A stretch of 8,998 nt of DNA from Clostridiales bacterium (lineage in GTDB: Bacteria > Bacillota > Clostridia > Monoglobales > Monoglobaceae), in contig JAEDLZ010000059.1 of assembly GCA_016303265.1 (NCBI GenBank), positions 1 through 8,998 of the forward strand, given 5' to 3'. Every line of letters starts with the position of its first letter. Within the stretch, counting starts at the first letter, position 1. The notes under the pieces are model-generated. The model was not told the DNA's origin, did no database searches, and saw only the letters and a list, made by a program, of their open reading frames with translations. A program made the translations under genes and the position numbers. Positions 1 through 6,639 of the stretch are shown here, piece by piece.

Positions 1-315
1 CTCAGGCTTTATATAGGTTATATTTTGGAAAAGATTGCCGTTTTTTATCCATTCATAAAAGACCTTATTGGGAATCTGGCTGTCCATATTGATGAGCCTG
101 TTCCCTTTATAGACGGAAATAAGGTCGAATTTTGTCTTTCGGTTCGGATTATCGCTTTCCTGAACAAAAACGCTTGCGCCCTCTGTTAAAAGTTCTCTGC
201 ATCTGCCCGTGTTTTTCACATGGCAAACCTGCGCTTCTCCGTCAATCTCTATATTTGCAATAAAACGGTTCGGGCGGGACAAAAATATCCCGCTCTTTAT
301 TCTCTCATACTTCAT
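1..315 (-). CDS. sfsA: SfsA family protein (N-terminal part, cut by left window edge)
   Basis: This is the first 105 residues of an SfsA protein; the rest lies beyond base 1. The family was named for sugar fermentation stimulation in E. coli and has been described as a DNA-binding protein or nuclease; its cellular role is not firmly settled. The fragment starts MKYERIKSGIF and follows the family pattern: FLSRPNRFIANIEI (about residues 11-24), then HVKNTGRCREL (32-42), the hallmark H-x-x-NTGR-x-x-EL block, then ESDNPNRKTKFDLI (53-66) and INMDSQIPNKV (75-85). The closest remembered match is the clostridial form of the family. The ATG at 315-313 has no convincing Shine-Dalgarno sequence. It overlaps by one base the TAA stop of a short upstream frame (TAATG), so translation may be coupled. 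It follows the malic enzyme gene on the same strand and is probably the last visible member of that operon. Confidence 0.9.
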   Translation of the reverse strand, partial: MKYERIKSGIFLSRPNRFIANIEIDGEAQVCHVKNTGRCRELLTEGASVFVQESDNPNRKTKFDLISVYKGNRLINMDSQIPNKVFYEWIKNGNLFQNITYIKPE

Positions 316-419
316 TATTCACACGCTTCATTTACGCTTTTCTTTATAATTGCAATTTTCTCATCTGTGACAGGCTCGTCAAAATCTCTGTACGAAACAT
401 CGTCAATTACCCTGCTCAT
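315..419 (-). CDS. possible small protein, 34 residues, coupled to sfsA
   Basis: A short frame fills most of the 148-base gap between the malic enzyme and sfsA. It begins MSRVIDDVSYRDFDEP, is rich in Asp and Glu, and ends KKSVNEACE. Its TAA stop overlaps the sfsA ATG by one base (TAATG), the kind of junction used for translational coupling. Its own ATG at 419-417 overlaps a TGA that ends an in-frame continuation of the malic enzyme frame (ATGA at 419-416). No good Shine-Dalgarno lies in front of it, and I do not recognise the sequence as any family. It could be a real coupled small protein, a spacer frame that only delivers ribosomes to sfsA, or chance. No membrane segment or cysteine motif is present. 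Confidence 0.3.
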   Translation of the reverse strand: MSRVIDDVSYRDFDEPVTDEKIAIIKKSVNEACE

Positions 420-463
420 ACGCCCATGTCTGATGAATAACCTGCTTTGCTTTCGGTCTTGGT

Positions 464-1636
464 TTATATTCTTGCAACGCCGCTTTCTTTTGCCGCTCTT
501 GCAACCGCCTCCGCAACCGCCTTACCCACTCTCGGGTCAAACGCCTTTGGCATAATATATTCCGGGCAAAGCTCCTCATTTTTCACAAGCTCTGCTATGG
601 CATAGGAGGTTGCAGCCTTCATTTCATCATTTATATCCGACGCACGGACATCAAGCGCACCCCGGAATATTCCGGGAAACGCAAGAACATTGTTTATCTG
701 ATTTTGGAAATCGCTTCTTCCCGTTCCTACAATTTTTGCACCTGCCGAAAGGGCTTCCTCCGGGAAAATTTCAGGCGTCGGATTAGCCATGGGAAATACC
801 ACGGCATCACGGTTCATTGATTTTATCATTTCAGGGCTTACAACCCCCGGGGCGGAAACCCCGATAAACACATCTGCGCCGCTCATCGCGTCGGCAAGAC
901 CGCCCCTTTTCTTATTGGGGTTCGTTACCTTGCTCATTTCCGCCTGAGCCGGGTTAAGTTCCTCCATACCCTCGCATATTATGCCGAATTTATCGCAGAG
1001 GGTTATATTTTTTACGCCAAGCTTAAAAAGGTGCTGTGCTATGGCAATTCCCGCAGAGCCTGCCCCGTTTATGACGCACCTTATTTCCTCCATGTCCTTT
1101 TTAACAACCTTAAGGGCGTTTATAACCGCCGCACCAACGACAATCGCCGTTCCGTGCTGGTCGTCGTGAAATACCGGTATATCACAGATTTCCTTTAATC
1201 TGCGCTCAATTTCAAAGCACCTGGGCGCGGCAATATCCTCTAAATTTATACCGCCGAAGCCGCCCGATATAAGATAAATCGTTCTGACTATTTCATCAAC
1301 ATCCTTTGTGCGAAGGCAAATAGGATATGCGTCAACATCCGCAAACTCTTTAAAAAGAACGCATTTCCCCTCCATAACCGGCATACCCGCCTCAGGTCCT
1401 ATATCGCCGAGCCCCAGTATTGCCGTTCCGTCGGTTACCACGGCAACGCTGTTCCATCTTCTTGTCAGCTCAAAGGACTTGTTATAATCCCTATGTATTT
1501 CAAGGCACGGTTCGGCAACTCCCGGAGTATACGCAAGGGACAAATCCTCACTGTTTTCTACTTTCGTCCTTGAAATAACTTCAATTTTGCCGTGCCAGTC
1601 ATAGTGTTTTTTAAGCGATTCCTCTCTTATGCTCAT
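464..1636 (-). CDS. NAD(P)-dependent malic enzyme (short bacterial form)
   Basis: It decarboxylates L-malate oxidatively to pyruvate and CO2 while reducing NAD(P)+; it is cytosolic and acts at the pyruvate/malate node. At 390 residues it fits the short Firmicute malic enzymes (YtsJ/MaeE type, about 390-410). Visible motifs are the malic signature SLAYTPGVAEPC (residues 33-44, catalytic Tyr36), VMEGKCVLFK (87-96, with Lys91), the metal-binding block NLEDIAAP (131-138, Glu133 and Asp134) and FHDDQHGTAIV (156-166). After these come the Rossmann motif GAGSAGIA (191-198), MANPTPEIFP (283-292) and GRSDFQNQINNVLAFPGIFRG (two overlapping family blocks, about 306-326). Cofactor preference cannot be fixed by eye. 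The ATG at 1636 overlaps the alr stop (ATGA) and has GGGAGG about seven bases upstream, so it is translated with alr. The protein ends directly after GVARI, without the roughly 20-residue tail I recall for B. subtilis YtsJ. Confidence 0.95.
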   Translation of the reverse strand: MSIREESLKKHYDWHGKIEVISRTKVENSEDLSLAYTPGVAEPCLEIHRDYNKSFELTRRWNSVAVVTDGTAILGLGDIGPEAGMPVMEGKCVLFKEFADVDAYPICLRTKDVDEIVRTIYLISGGFGGINLEDIAAPRCFEIERRLKEICDIPVFHDDQHGTAIVVGAAVINALKVVKKDMEEIRCVINGAGSAGIAIAQHLFKLGVKNITLCDKFGIICEGMEELNPAQAEMSKVTNPNKKRGGLADAMSGADVFIGVSAPGVVSPEMIKSMNRDAVVFPMANPTPEIFPEEALSAGAKIVGTGRSDFQNQINNVLAFPGIFRGALDVRASDINDEMKAATSYAIAELVKNEELCPEYIMPKAFDPRVGKAVAEAVARAAKESGVARI

Positions 1637-2763
1637 TTGGTTTCCTCCCTGTATATTCTCGGAACTCTCTTTCCTATTCCGCAGATAATCTCATAATTTA
1701 TTGTATCGGCGAGCTTTGCTATTTCCTCAAAGGTTACCCTTTTTTCGCCCTGCCTGCCAAAGAGTACAACATCGTCACCCACTTTAACATTTTTTATATC
1801 AGTAATGTCTACCATAAGCTGATCCATGCAAACATTACCGATAACCGGTGCGTATTCGCCGTTTATCAAAACCCGTCCTCGATTTGACAGCTGCCTGGGA
1901 TAGCCGTCCGCATATCCCACGGGAACTGTTGCAACAACCGTTCTTCTCTTAGCCGTGAATTTTCTGCCGTAACTTACGCTTTGTCCCTCATCAATGGTCT
2001 TTATATATACTATCGAGGATTTAATCGACATGGCAGGTCTGAGATGTATCTTAGCCTTATCAACCTCCTCCGAAGGGTATAGCCCGTATAAAATAATCCC
2101 CATCCTGACCATATCCATTCTGCATTCGGGAAGCTCCGTTATGGCGGCGCTGTTGCTTATGTGACGAGTTTTTATTTTAACGCCTTCCATCTCCAGCAAG
2201 CCGCAGAAATTATTATATTTTTCCGCCTGCTCCGCCGAGTATGCCTTGTCCGCCTCGTCTGCCGTTGCAAAATGTGAAAACATACCCATAATTTCAAGAT
2301 TTGGAAGAGAGTCAATCTTTTTTATCTCGAAAGCACTGCCGCTGTCGGGGAAAAAGCCTATTCTGCCCATTCCGGTATCAACCGCAATGTGAATTTTCGC
2401 CGTTTTGCCCTGCTCTTTTGCCGCCTCGGACAGCTCTTTTGCCATTTCGTATGTGAAAACCGTAAGGGAAATATCGTATTTGAGGGCAAAGCTGTAATAT
2501 TCTGGAAGAATATATCCTAAAATAAGGATTTCTTTATCAATTCCGTTATCCCGAAGCTCTATCGCCTCTTCAATTGTTGCAACGGCATAGGCGTCAGCAA
2601 TTCCCCGTACAGCCTTCGCCGTCATAACCGCTCCGTGACCGTATCCGTCAGCTTTAACAACCGCCATGATTTTCGTATCCCGCCCGACAATTCTGCGGAC
2701 ATTTTCGGCATTTTGCTTTATTGCATCTAAATCTATTTCGGCATAAACACGCATATTGCTCAT
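1633..2763 (-). CDS. alr: alanine racemase
   Basis: A PLP enzyme that interconverts L- and D-alanine in the cytosol and supplies D-alanine for peptidoglycan. At 376 residues it has the normal family length. The N-terminal barrel begins AEIDLDAIKQN and carries the PLP lysine in VVKADGYGHG (Lys37). HISNSAAI (201-208) and MVRMGIILYGLYPS (218-231) are typical cofactor-phosphate and active-site blocks. The C-terminal domain has VSYGRKF (263-269), PVGYADGYPR (281-290, catalytic Tyr284), and GNVCMDQLMVDIT (309-321), which holds the conserved substrate-side Met-Asp. The ATG at 2763 is chosen because GGAGGT lies nine bases upstream (2773-2778); an internal ATG at codon 4 is too far from it. A good promoter sits upstream, so alr is probably the first gene of the alr-malic enzyme-sfsA operon. 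Pairing with malic enzyme may reflect pyruvate/alanine metabolism, which is inference. Confidence 0.97.
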   Translation of the reverse strand: MSNMRVYAEIDLDAIKQNAENVRRIVGRDTKIMAVVKADGYGHGAVMTAKAVRGIADAYAVATIEEAIELRDNGIDKEILILGYILPEYYSFALKYDISLTVFTYEMAKELSEAAKEQGKTAKIHIAVDTGMGRIGFFPDSGSAFEIKKIDSLPNLEIMGMFSHFATADEADKAYSAEQAEKYNNFCGLLEMEGVKIKTRHISNSAAITELPECRMDMVRMGIILYGLYPSEEVDKAKIHLRPAMSIKSSIVYIKTIDEGQSVSYGRKFTAKRRTVVATVPVGYADGYPRQLSNRGRVLINGEYAPVIGNVCMDQLMVDITDIKNVKVGDDVVLFGRQGEKRVTFEEIAKLADTINYEIICGIGKRVPRIYREETK

Positions 2764-2819
2764 TACCGCTTTACCTCCGATATATCTGAAATATGGATTT
2801 TAGTATCAATATTGTCCAT
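2763..2819 (-). other. possible 18-codon leader frame ending on the alr start
   Basis: Within the alr leader an ATG at 2819-2817 opens a frame of 18 codons (begins MDNIDTKIHIS) whose TAA overlaps the alr ATG by one base (TAATG). The alr Shine-Dalgarno lies inside the last codons of this frame. A weak GGGG lies about nine bases upstream of its ATG. That ATG also falls in the loop of a small inverted repeat: arms at 2823-2829 and 2808-2814, seven pairs with one G-U, and an eight-base loop. It may be a coupling leader peptide or may be chance; the residue string is not recognised. Confidence 0.2.
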
Positions 2820-2853
2820 GCGCAATATCCCCGGGTATTATTTTCCCTCATAT

Positions 2854-2882
2854 ATATTATCACAATAATACTTTTATTTCAA
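2854..2882 (-). promoter_or_regulatory. sigma-A-type promoter for alr operon
   Basis: Read on the minus strand there is a -35 box TTGAAA (2882-2877), a 17-base spacer, and a -10 box TAATAT (2859-2854). The -10 is preceded by TG and one base, the extended -10 motif common in Gram-positives. Spacing is optimal. The expected start of transcription is near 2847, leaving a leader of about 84 bases before the alr ATG. The surrounding DNA is strongly AT-rich. The promoter lies just downstream of the terminator of the PTS operon, so alr is expected to be transcribed independently. Confidence 0.75.
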
Positions 2883-2935
2883 TAATTTTTTTATTTTTAC
2901 CCCAAAATATCTCTCTTGCCACCGGAGTATGCGCA

Positions 2936-2973
2936 CAAAAAGCAAGGCGGTGCCGTTGCGGCGCCGCCTTGCT
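2936..2973 (-). terminator. intrinsic terminator of the PTS-aldolase operon
   Basis: A 14-base-pair inverted repeat (arms 2941-2954 and 2960-2973, one G-U pair, five-base loop) begins 17 bases after the stop of the last aldolase gene. On the minus strand the GC-rich stem ends in TTGCT and is followed directly by TTTT (2940-2937), giving a U tract as expected for Rho-independent termination. It separates the PTS operon from the alr promoter. Confidence 0.92.
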
Positions 2974-2990
2974 AAATTAAAATTATCACA

Positions 2991-3857
2991 TCAATTATAA
3001 AGGGAAGCCTTGCCTATATCGTTAAAGAGCTCCATCTTATACTCAATAACCTTCCTCATCTCCGCAATACAGGGAGGATAGATGGCATTGGGCTCAATCC
3101 AGCCGGGATTTTCCGAGAGAACCTCTCGGCATTTTTTATAGAAAGCGAACTTAATATCGCTTGAAATGTTAATCTTTGAAATACCGATTTTAACGGATTT
3201 TGCAATTTCGTCATCGGGATTGCTTGAACCGCCGTGAAGAACAAGAGGAATATCAACCGTATCGCGGATTGTCTTTAAAAGGTCAAGCTTAAGCTCCGGT
3301 TTTTTATCCTTTGGATAAATTCCGTGCGCTGTTCCGATTGCAACAGCAAGTGAGTCTATCCCTGTCTTTTCGATAAAGTCCTTTGCCTGCTCCGGATTTG
3401 TGTAGATAATATCATCCGCACCGCCTTCGTAAGAATCTCCCGTTGAACCGATTGTTCCAAGCTCCGCCTCAACCGAAACATCTGAAACCTTGGCAACCTC
3501 AACAACCTTCTTTGTTATTGCTATATTGTCCTCATAGGACATATGTGAAGCGTCAATCATAACCGAGGTAAATCCGCAGCGGATTGCGCGGAGAATCTGT
3601 TCAAAGGAACCGCCATGGTCGAGATGAATAACCATAGGAACCTTCGACTTATTTGCCTCCTCAATACAGGTTTTTGTGAAACTGTCGCCCAAAAATTCAA
3701 GCTCTGTCGGATGAATTGCAAGAATAACCGGTGCATTCTTTTCGTTGGCACTTTCAACAACTCCCTTTAAGATGGACTCGCTCCCTATATTAAAAGCAGG
3801 AACCGCAAATCCGTTTTTATCTGCTACCGCAAGCAGTTCTTTCATATTCATTAACAT
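2991..3857 (-). CDS. class II ketose-phosphate aldolase, second copy (GatY/KbaY/FbaA superfamily)
   Basis: A zinc-dependent aldolase of the class II fructose/tagatose-bisphosphate family, which cleaves a ketose phosphate to DHAP plus an aldehyde. The 288 residues match the GatY-like subgroup (about 285). Visible elements are VPAFNIGSES (19-28), the catalytic and zinc block HLDHGGS (78-84, Asp80 and His81), VMIDASH (99-105), EAELGTIG (130-137, Glu132), the zinc histidines in IGTAHG (174-179, His178) and VLHGGSS (206-212, His208). The DHAP-side motif KINISSDIK (228-236) follows. All expected catalytic and metal residues are present. The ATG at 3857 is preceded by AGGAG nine bases upstream, embedded in the last codons and stop of the neighbouring aldolase gene, so translation is tightly linked. 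The true substrate cannot be read from sequence: fructose, tagatose or another ketose, as a mono- or bisphosphate, are all possible. It is the last gene before a terminator. Confidence 0.92.
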   Translation of the reverse strand: MLMNMKELLAVADKNGFAVPAFNIGSESILKGVVESANEKNAPVILAIHPTELEFLGDSFTKTCIEEANKSKVPMVIHLDHGGSFEQILRAIRCGFTSVMIDASHMSYEDNIAITKKVVEVAKVSDVSVEAELGTIGSTGDSYEGGADDIIYTNPEQAKDFIEKTGIDSLAVAIGTAHGIYPKDKKPELKLDLLKTIRDTVDIPLVLHGGSSNPDDEIAKSVKIGISKINISSDIKFAFYKKCREVLSENPGWIEPNAIYPPCIAEMRKVIEYKMELFNDIGKASLYN

Positions 3858-3863
3858 AATAAA

Positions 3864-4730
3864 TCACTCCTGTAAATTTTTATTTTTCCCCGCGGAACCG
3901 GAAAGACCTATGTAGTATCTTACAAGCTCCGCACTTTCTTTTTCCGTTTGATGAATTAAATCAAAATAGTTTATATCCGGATTTTCTTTAAAAAGCTTCG
4001 CCGCCGCGTCACGGTTTGCATTCATAAAGTCGCACCCTACATTTATTTTGTTTATCCCGTATTTAACGGAATTGAGGATATTTTCTTCCCCCGACCCGCT
4101 TCCGCCGTGAAGAACAAGGGGCGCCGCGGTAAGGCGTTTGATTTCCTTGAGTCTTTCAATATCAAACTTCGGTACCATACCGTCAGGATAATTTCCATGG
4201 GAAGTTCCTATGGATACCGCAAGGGCATCTATGCCGGTTTGCTCAACAAAGATTTTTGCCTGAATCGGGTCCGTATACATGGCGTCACAGGTAAACTTTC
4301 CATCCTCGCTTGCGCCGAGACATCCGATTTCACCCTCAACGCTTGCGCCGTGCTTATGAGCATAATCGGCAATTTCTTTCGTCATTTTAATATTATTCTC
4401 AAGGTCAAATCTTGACGCGTCAACCATTACGGAGGAAAAACCGTCGTCTATGGCTTTTATAAGGTATTCCTTCTCCTGTCCGTGGTCAAGGTTGAGCGCA
4501 ACATTAACCCTTGCCCTTTGCGCCAGTATTTTAACAACCGGTGTTATGAGCTCGCTGTCACAGTGACTTAAAAGATGGTCCTGAAAAATATTGACAATGA
4601 TTGGAGCATTCTCTTCCTCTGCCGCTTTAATAACAGCCCTTACCGTTTCTATGTTGAAACAGTTTACCGCCATAACCGCATAGTTGTTTGCATTTGCGTC
4701 TGAGAGCATATTTTTCATTGATACATACAT
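3864..4730 (-). CDS. class II ketose-phosphate aldolase, first copy, divergent paralog
   Basis: A second class II aldolase, also 288 residues, alignable end to end with the gene that follows it but clearly divergent (roughly a third identical by eye). It keeps the catalytic set: NLDHGQ (80-85, Asp82 and His83), EGEIGCLG (132-139, Glu134), IGTSHGNYP (174-182, His178), VLHGGSG (206-212, His208) and KINVGCDF (228-235, Asn230 and Asp234). Pocket-side blocks differ from the usual family: VMAVNCFN (19-26) replaces the common VPAFN, and VDASRF (103-108) has Arg where VDASH or IDGSH is normal. It is therefore probably an active enzyme with a different substrate rather than a dead subunit. The ATG at 4730 has GGGAGA eleven bases upstream; an internal ATG at codon 5 also fits family starts but lacks a ribosome site. 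It lies 27 bases after the EIIC gene and 6 bases before its paralog. Confidence 0.9.
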   Translation of the reverse strand: MYVSMKNMLSDANANNYAVMAVNCFNIETVRAVIKAAEEENAPIIVNIFQDHLLSHCDSELITPVVKILAQRARVNVALNLDHGQEKEYLIKAIDDGFSSVMVDASRFDLENNIKMTKEIADYAHKHGASVEGEIGCLGASEDGKFTCDAMYTDPIQAKIFVEQTGIDALAVSIGTSHGNYPDGMVPKFDIERLKEIKRLTAAPLVLHGGSGSGEENILNSVKYGINKINVGCDFMNANRDAAAKLFKENPDINYFDLIHQTEKESAELVRYYIGLSGSAGKNKNLQE

Positions 4731-4757
4731 AGTTGCTAATTTCTCCCGTTAAAAATT

Positions 4758-5837
4758 TTAGCCTATTTTGATGTCGGAAAGGTCAACATCTTCCTCTTCG
4801 TCAAGGACAACAACATCTTCCTCCTTTGCGTCCTTTTTGAGGATAACCAGAAGAGCCGCCGTAACTATCGTTCCTGCCGCCAAAGCCAACATAAAGCCCC
4901 AGGGATTTATCATAGCCGGAACTATAAACATTCCGCCCGATGGAACCATTGAGCCCACATTAAGGAGCATAATAAGCGAACCGCCGACCGCCGCGCCTAC
5001 TGAACAGGAAAGTATAACTCTTATCGGGTCAACAGCCGCAATCGGGATTACACCCTCGGTTATCATACATATACCCATCGGGAAAGCAACCTTTATATTG
5101 TCTGTTTCGCTCTTTGTGTATCTCTTTCTTCTGATAAGCCAGGAGAGAGCAACTCCGAAGGGCGGAATCATTGACGCACAAATTTTTACCGCTTCGGGGC
5201 CATATACCCCGTCCATAAGCAATCCGTCCGCAAAGAGTGACGCAACCTTGTTTACGGGGCCGCCGAAATCAAATGCCGCCATAGCGCCCATAACCGCTCC
5301 GAATACAGCCTTTGAGCCTGACTGCATACTCATAAGGAAGTTTTTAAGAGCCTCCGACGCCCATGCAATAGGCATTCCCACAACAAAGAACATTATAAGT
5401 CCGATAACAACCGACGATATAAGCGGAATAATCATCATAGGCATAAGGCCCTGCGCCCACTTCGGAACCTTAAGATGCTTCTTAAGAAATTCAACAAAAT
5501 AACCTGAAAGATAGCCGCCGAGCATACCGCCCAGAAAGCCGGCGCCCATATTCTGAGCTATCATACCCATAAGTAAACCGGGGGCAATACCGGGGCGGTC
5601 TGCAATGGAATATGCAATTGCCGCGCCCATTACCCCGGGGAGAAGCTGCATACCGTAAACACCCAGAGTGACCGCCGCTTCCCAGATTGAATATCCTGCT
5701 TTATAATCGGATATTGTTGACGGGTTGCCGCCGAAAATATTGCCTATTGCAATCAACAGACCTGAAGCCACTACCAAAGGGAGCATAAATGAAATACCGG
5801 TCAAAGCATGCTTTTTAAGCTGTAACTTTTTAAACAT
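4758..5837 (-). CDS. PTS fructose-family EIIC, membrane permease subunit
   Basis: The membrane channel that brings in the sugar while EIIB phosphorylates it. The 359-residue protein has about nine hydrophobic stretches. Family blocks are HALTGISFMLPLVVASGLL (10-28), GFLGGMLGGYLSGYFVEFLK (100-119), MPMMIIPLISSVVIG (132-146), AFDFGGPVNKVAS (188-200), IPPFGVALSW (224-233) and MITEGVIPIAAVDPIRVI (258-275). The GGPVNK and ITEGVIP blocks are diagnostic for the fructose family. Near the C-terminus VPSGG (298-302) stands where fructose permeases usually have PHGG. The last 26 residues form a very acidic cytosolic tail. The frame could begin at a TTG at 5852, but GGAGGT at 5850-5845 lies seven bases before the ATG at 5837, which fixes the start. 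It has no fused EIIA or EIIB, both being encoded just upstream. The sugar is not predictable. Confidence 0.93.
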   Translation of the reverse strand: MFKKLQLKKHALTGISFMLPLVVASGLLIAIGNIFGGNPSTISDYKAGYSIWEAAVTLGVYGMQLLPGVMGAAIAYSIADRPGIAPGLLMGMIAQNMGAGFLGGMLGGYLSGYFVEFLKKHLKVPKWAQGLMPMMIIPLISSVVIGLIMFFVVGMPIAWASEALKNFLMSMQSGSKAVFGAVMGAMAAFDFGGPVNKVASLFADGLLMDGVYGPEAVKICASMIPPFGVALSWLIRRKRYTKSETDNIKVAFPMGICMITEGVIPIAAVDPIRVILSCSVGAAVGGSLIMLLNVGSMVPSGGMFIVPAMINPWGFMLALAAGTIVTAALLVILKKDAKEEDVVVLDEEEDVDLSDIKIG

Positions 5838-5844
5838 TTTGTTT

Positions 5845-5850
5845 ACCTCC
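5845..5850 (-). promoter_or_regulatory. ribosome binding site deciding the EIIC start
   Basis: GGAGGT on the minus strand, seven bases before the ATG at 5837. It lies within the in-frame stretch after a TTG at 5852, so it excludes that TTG as the start and shortens the protein by five residues. Confidence 0.8.
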
Positions 5851-5861
5851 AAAATTTTATT

Positions 5862-6173
5862 TTACTTATTTAATTCCGATTCAATTTTGTTTATAAGCGC
5901 CTTGGGGGACTTTATTGCGATATGGGTCGGAACTTCCACGACGCGTTTGCCCCGGAACCGCTCTTTTCCGCCAACCTTTATGTCGGCGGCGATTATAACA
6001 ACATCGGCGTCCTTAATCTGCTGAGCCGTCAGCTCATCCTCTGTGCCTATTGTTCCCTGGGTTTCGATGTTAACCTCGTGACCCAGCTCCTTTGCCGCCG
6101 CAACGAGCTTTTCCTTCGCAATGTATGTATGTGCAATTCCAGATGTACACGCTGCGATACCTACAATTTTCAT
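5862..6173 (-). CDS. PTS fructose-family EIIB
   Basis: A cytosolic phosphocarrier that receives phosphate from EIIA on a cysteine and passes it to the sugar in EIIC. At 103 residues it has the length of a free-standing fructose-type EIIB. The active loop is AACTSGIAHTYIAKEKL (7-23) with Cys9. The usual family loop is ACPTGIAHT, so the Pro-Thr pair is Thr-Ser here, a mild variation. The blocks VNIETQGTIGTEDELT (34-49), ADVVIIAADIKV (56-67) and RFRGKRVVEV (72-81) are typical. The ATG at 6173 has AGGAG seven bases upstream. It lies 16 bases after the EIIA gene and 24 bases before the EIIC start, so the three subunits are co-transcribed. Confidence 0.95.
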   Translation of the reverse strand: MKIVGIAACTSGIAHTYIAKEKLVAAAKELGHEVNIETQGTIGTEDELTAQQIKDADVVIIAADIKVGGKERFRGKRVVEVPTHIAIKSPKALINKIESELNK

Positions 6174-6189
6174 AACAGTTCTCCTTTCC

Positions 6190-6639
6190 TTATTCTGAGA
6201 ATATTGCCGTTATTTCATCAGCCGTTTTTGCCTCCAAAAGCCTTTTGCAGCTCTCCTCGGACGCAAGCTTTCTTGCCATTTGAGAAAGCAGTTTTACATG
6301 GACATTGGTTTTGTCGTTCTCGTTGACCGCCAGAAGAACAATTAAACTCACAGGCTTTTCGTCAACGCTTTCCCAGCCGAGCGGTGTTTTTGTCCTGCCT
6401 ATTGTAACCGTTGTTTCCCGCACATTGGCAGACTTTCCGTGGGGAATGGCTATTCCGTTTCCTATTCCCGTTGTTGACACGCTCTCTCTGTCAAGGACAT
6501 CCTTTAAAAAGCCCTCCTTATCCGTAAGTGCTCCGCTCTCGTAAAGAATGTCAACAAGCTCTCTGAGCGCCTCCTCCTTAGTGTCGGCTTTGAGGCTGAG
6601 CTCTACCCTGTCCTTTCTGATTACATCTGCTGCATTCAC
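6190..6639 (-). CDS. PTS fructose/mannitol-family EIIA
   Basis: A cytosolic phosphocarrier that takes phosphate from HPr on a histidine and hands it to EIIB. The 149 residues match a single free EIIA domain (PTS_EIIA_2 type). The active histidine is in GNGIAIPHGKS (60-70, His67), preceded by the usual RE-SxSTTGIG stretch. LIVLLAVNENDKTNVHVKLLSQMAR (two adjoining blocks from about residue 99) is the typical core strand and helix. It starts with GTG at 6639, which overlaps the Enzyme I stop (GTGA), and AGGAGGTG lies seven bases upstream inside the ptsI coding end, so the start is secure and the two genes are translationally linked. It contrasts with the EIIA-like domain at the right edge, which has the more divergent sequence expected of a regulator. 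Confidence 0.95.
   Translation of the reverse strand: MNAADVIRKDRVELSLKADTKEEALRELVDILYESGALTDKEGFLKDVLDRESVSTTGIGNGIAIPHGKSANVRETTVTIGRTKTPLGWESVDEKPVSLIVLLAVNENDKTNVHVKLLSQMARKLASEESCKRLLEAKTADEITAIFSE

Noticed and set aside
220..555. A 111-codon plus-strand frame over the left end
   Set aside because: It runs antisense to sfsA and to the malic enzyme end. The sfsA reading on the minus strand has recognisable family blocks, and the plus-strand frame ends in a low-complexity Pro/Gln/Leu stretch.
2781..2811. A second possible alr promoter (TTGATA and TATATC on the minus strand)
   Set aside because: The spacer is about 19 bases and the -10 is poor, and it would start transcription almost on the ribosome site; the extended -10 promoter at 2854-2882 is far better.
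2764..2847. Riboswitch or T-box in the alr leader
   Set aside because: The leader is only about 84 bases and shows no T-box consensus, no terminator-antiterminator pair and no recognised aptamer motif, only one weak hairpin.
3056..3256. Small minus-strand frames inside the second aldolase gene (also 3557-3760)
   Set aside because: They are out-of-frame shadows of a gene whose main frame has all class II aldolase motifs, and they have no ribosome sites.
4768..5502. A 244-codon open frame on the plus strand
   Set aside because: It lies wholly antisense to the EIIC gene, is full of Ser/Thr/Ile typical of a reverse-strand shadow, and matches no family, whereas the minus-strand frame has clear EIIC motifs.
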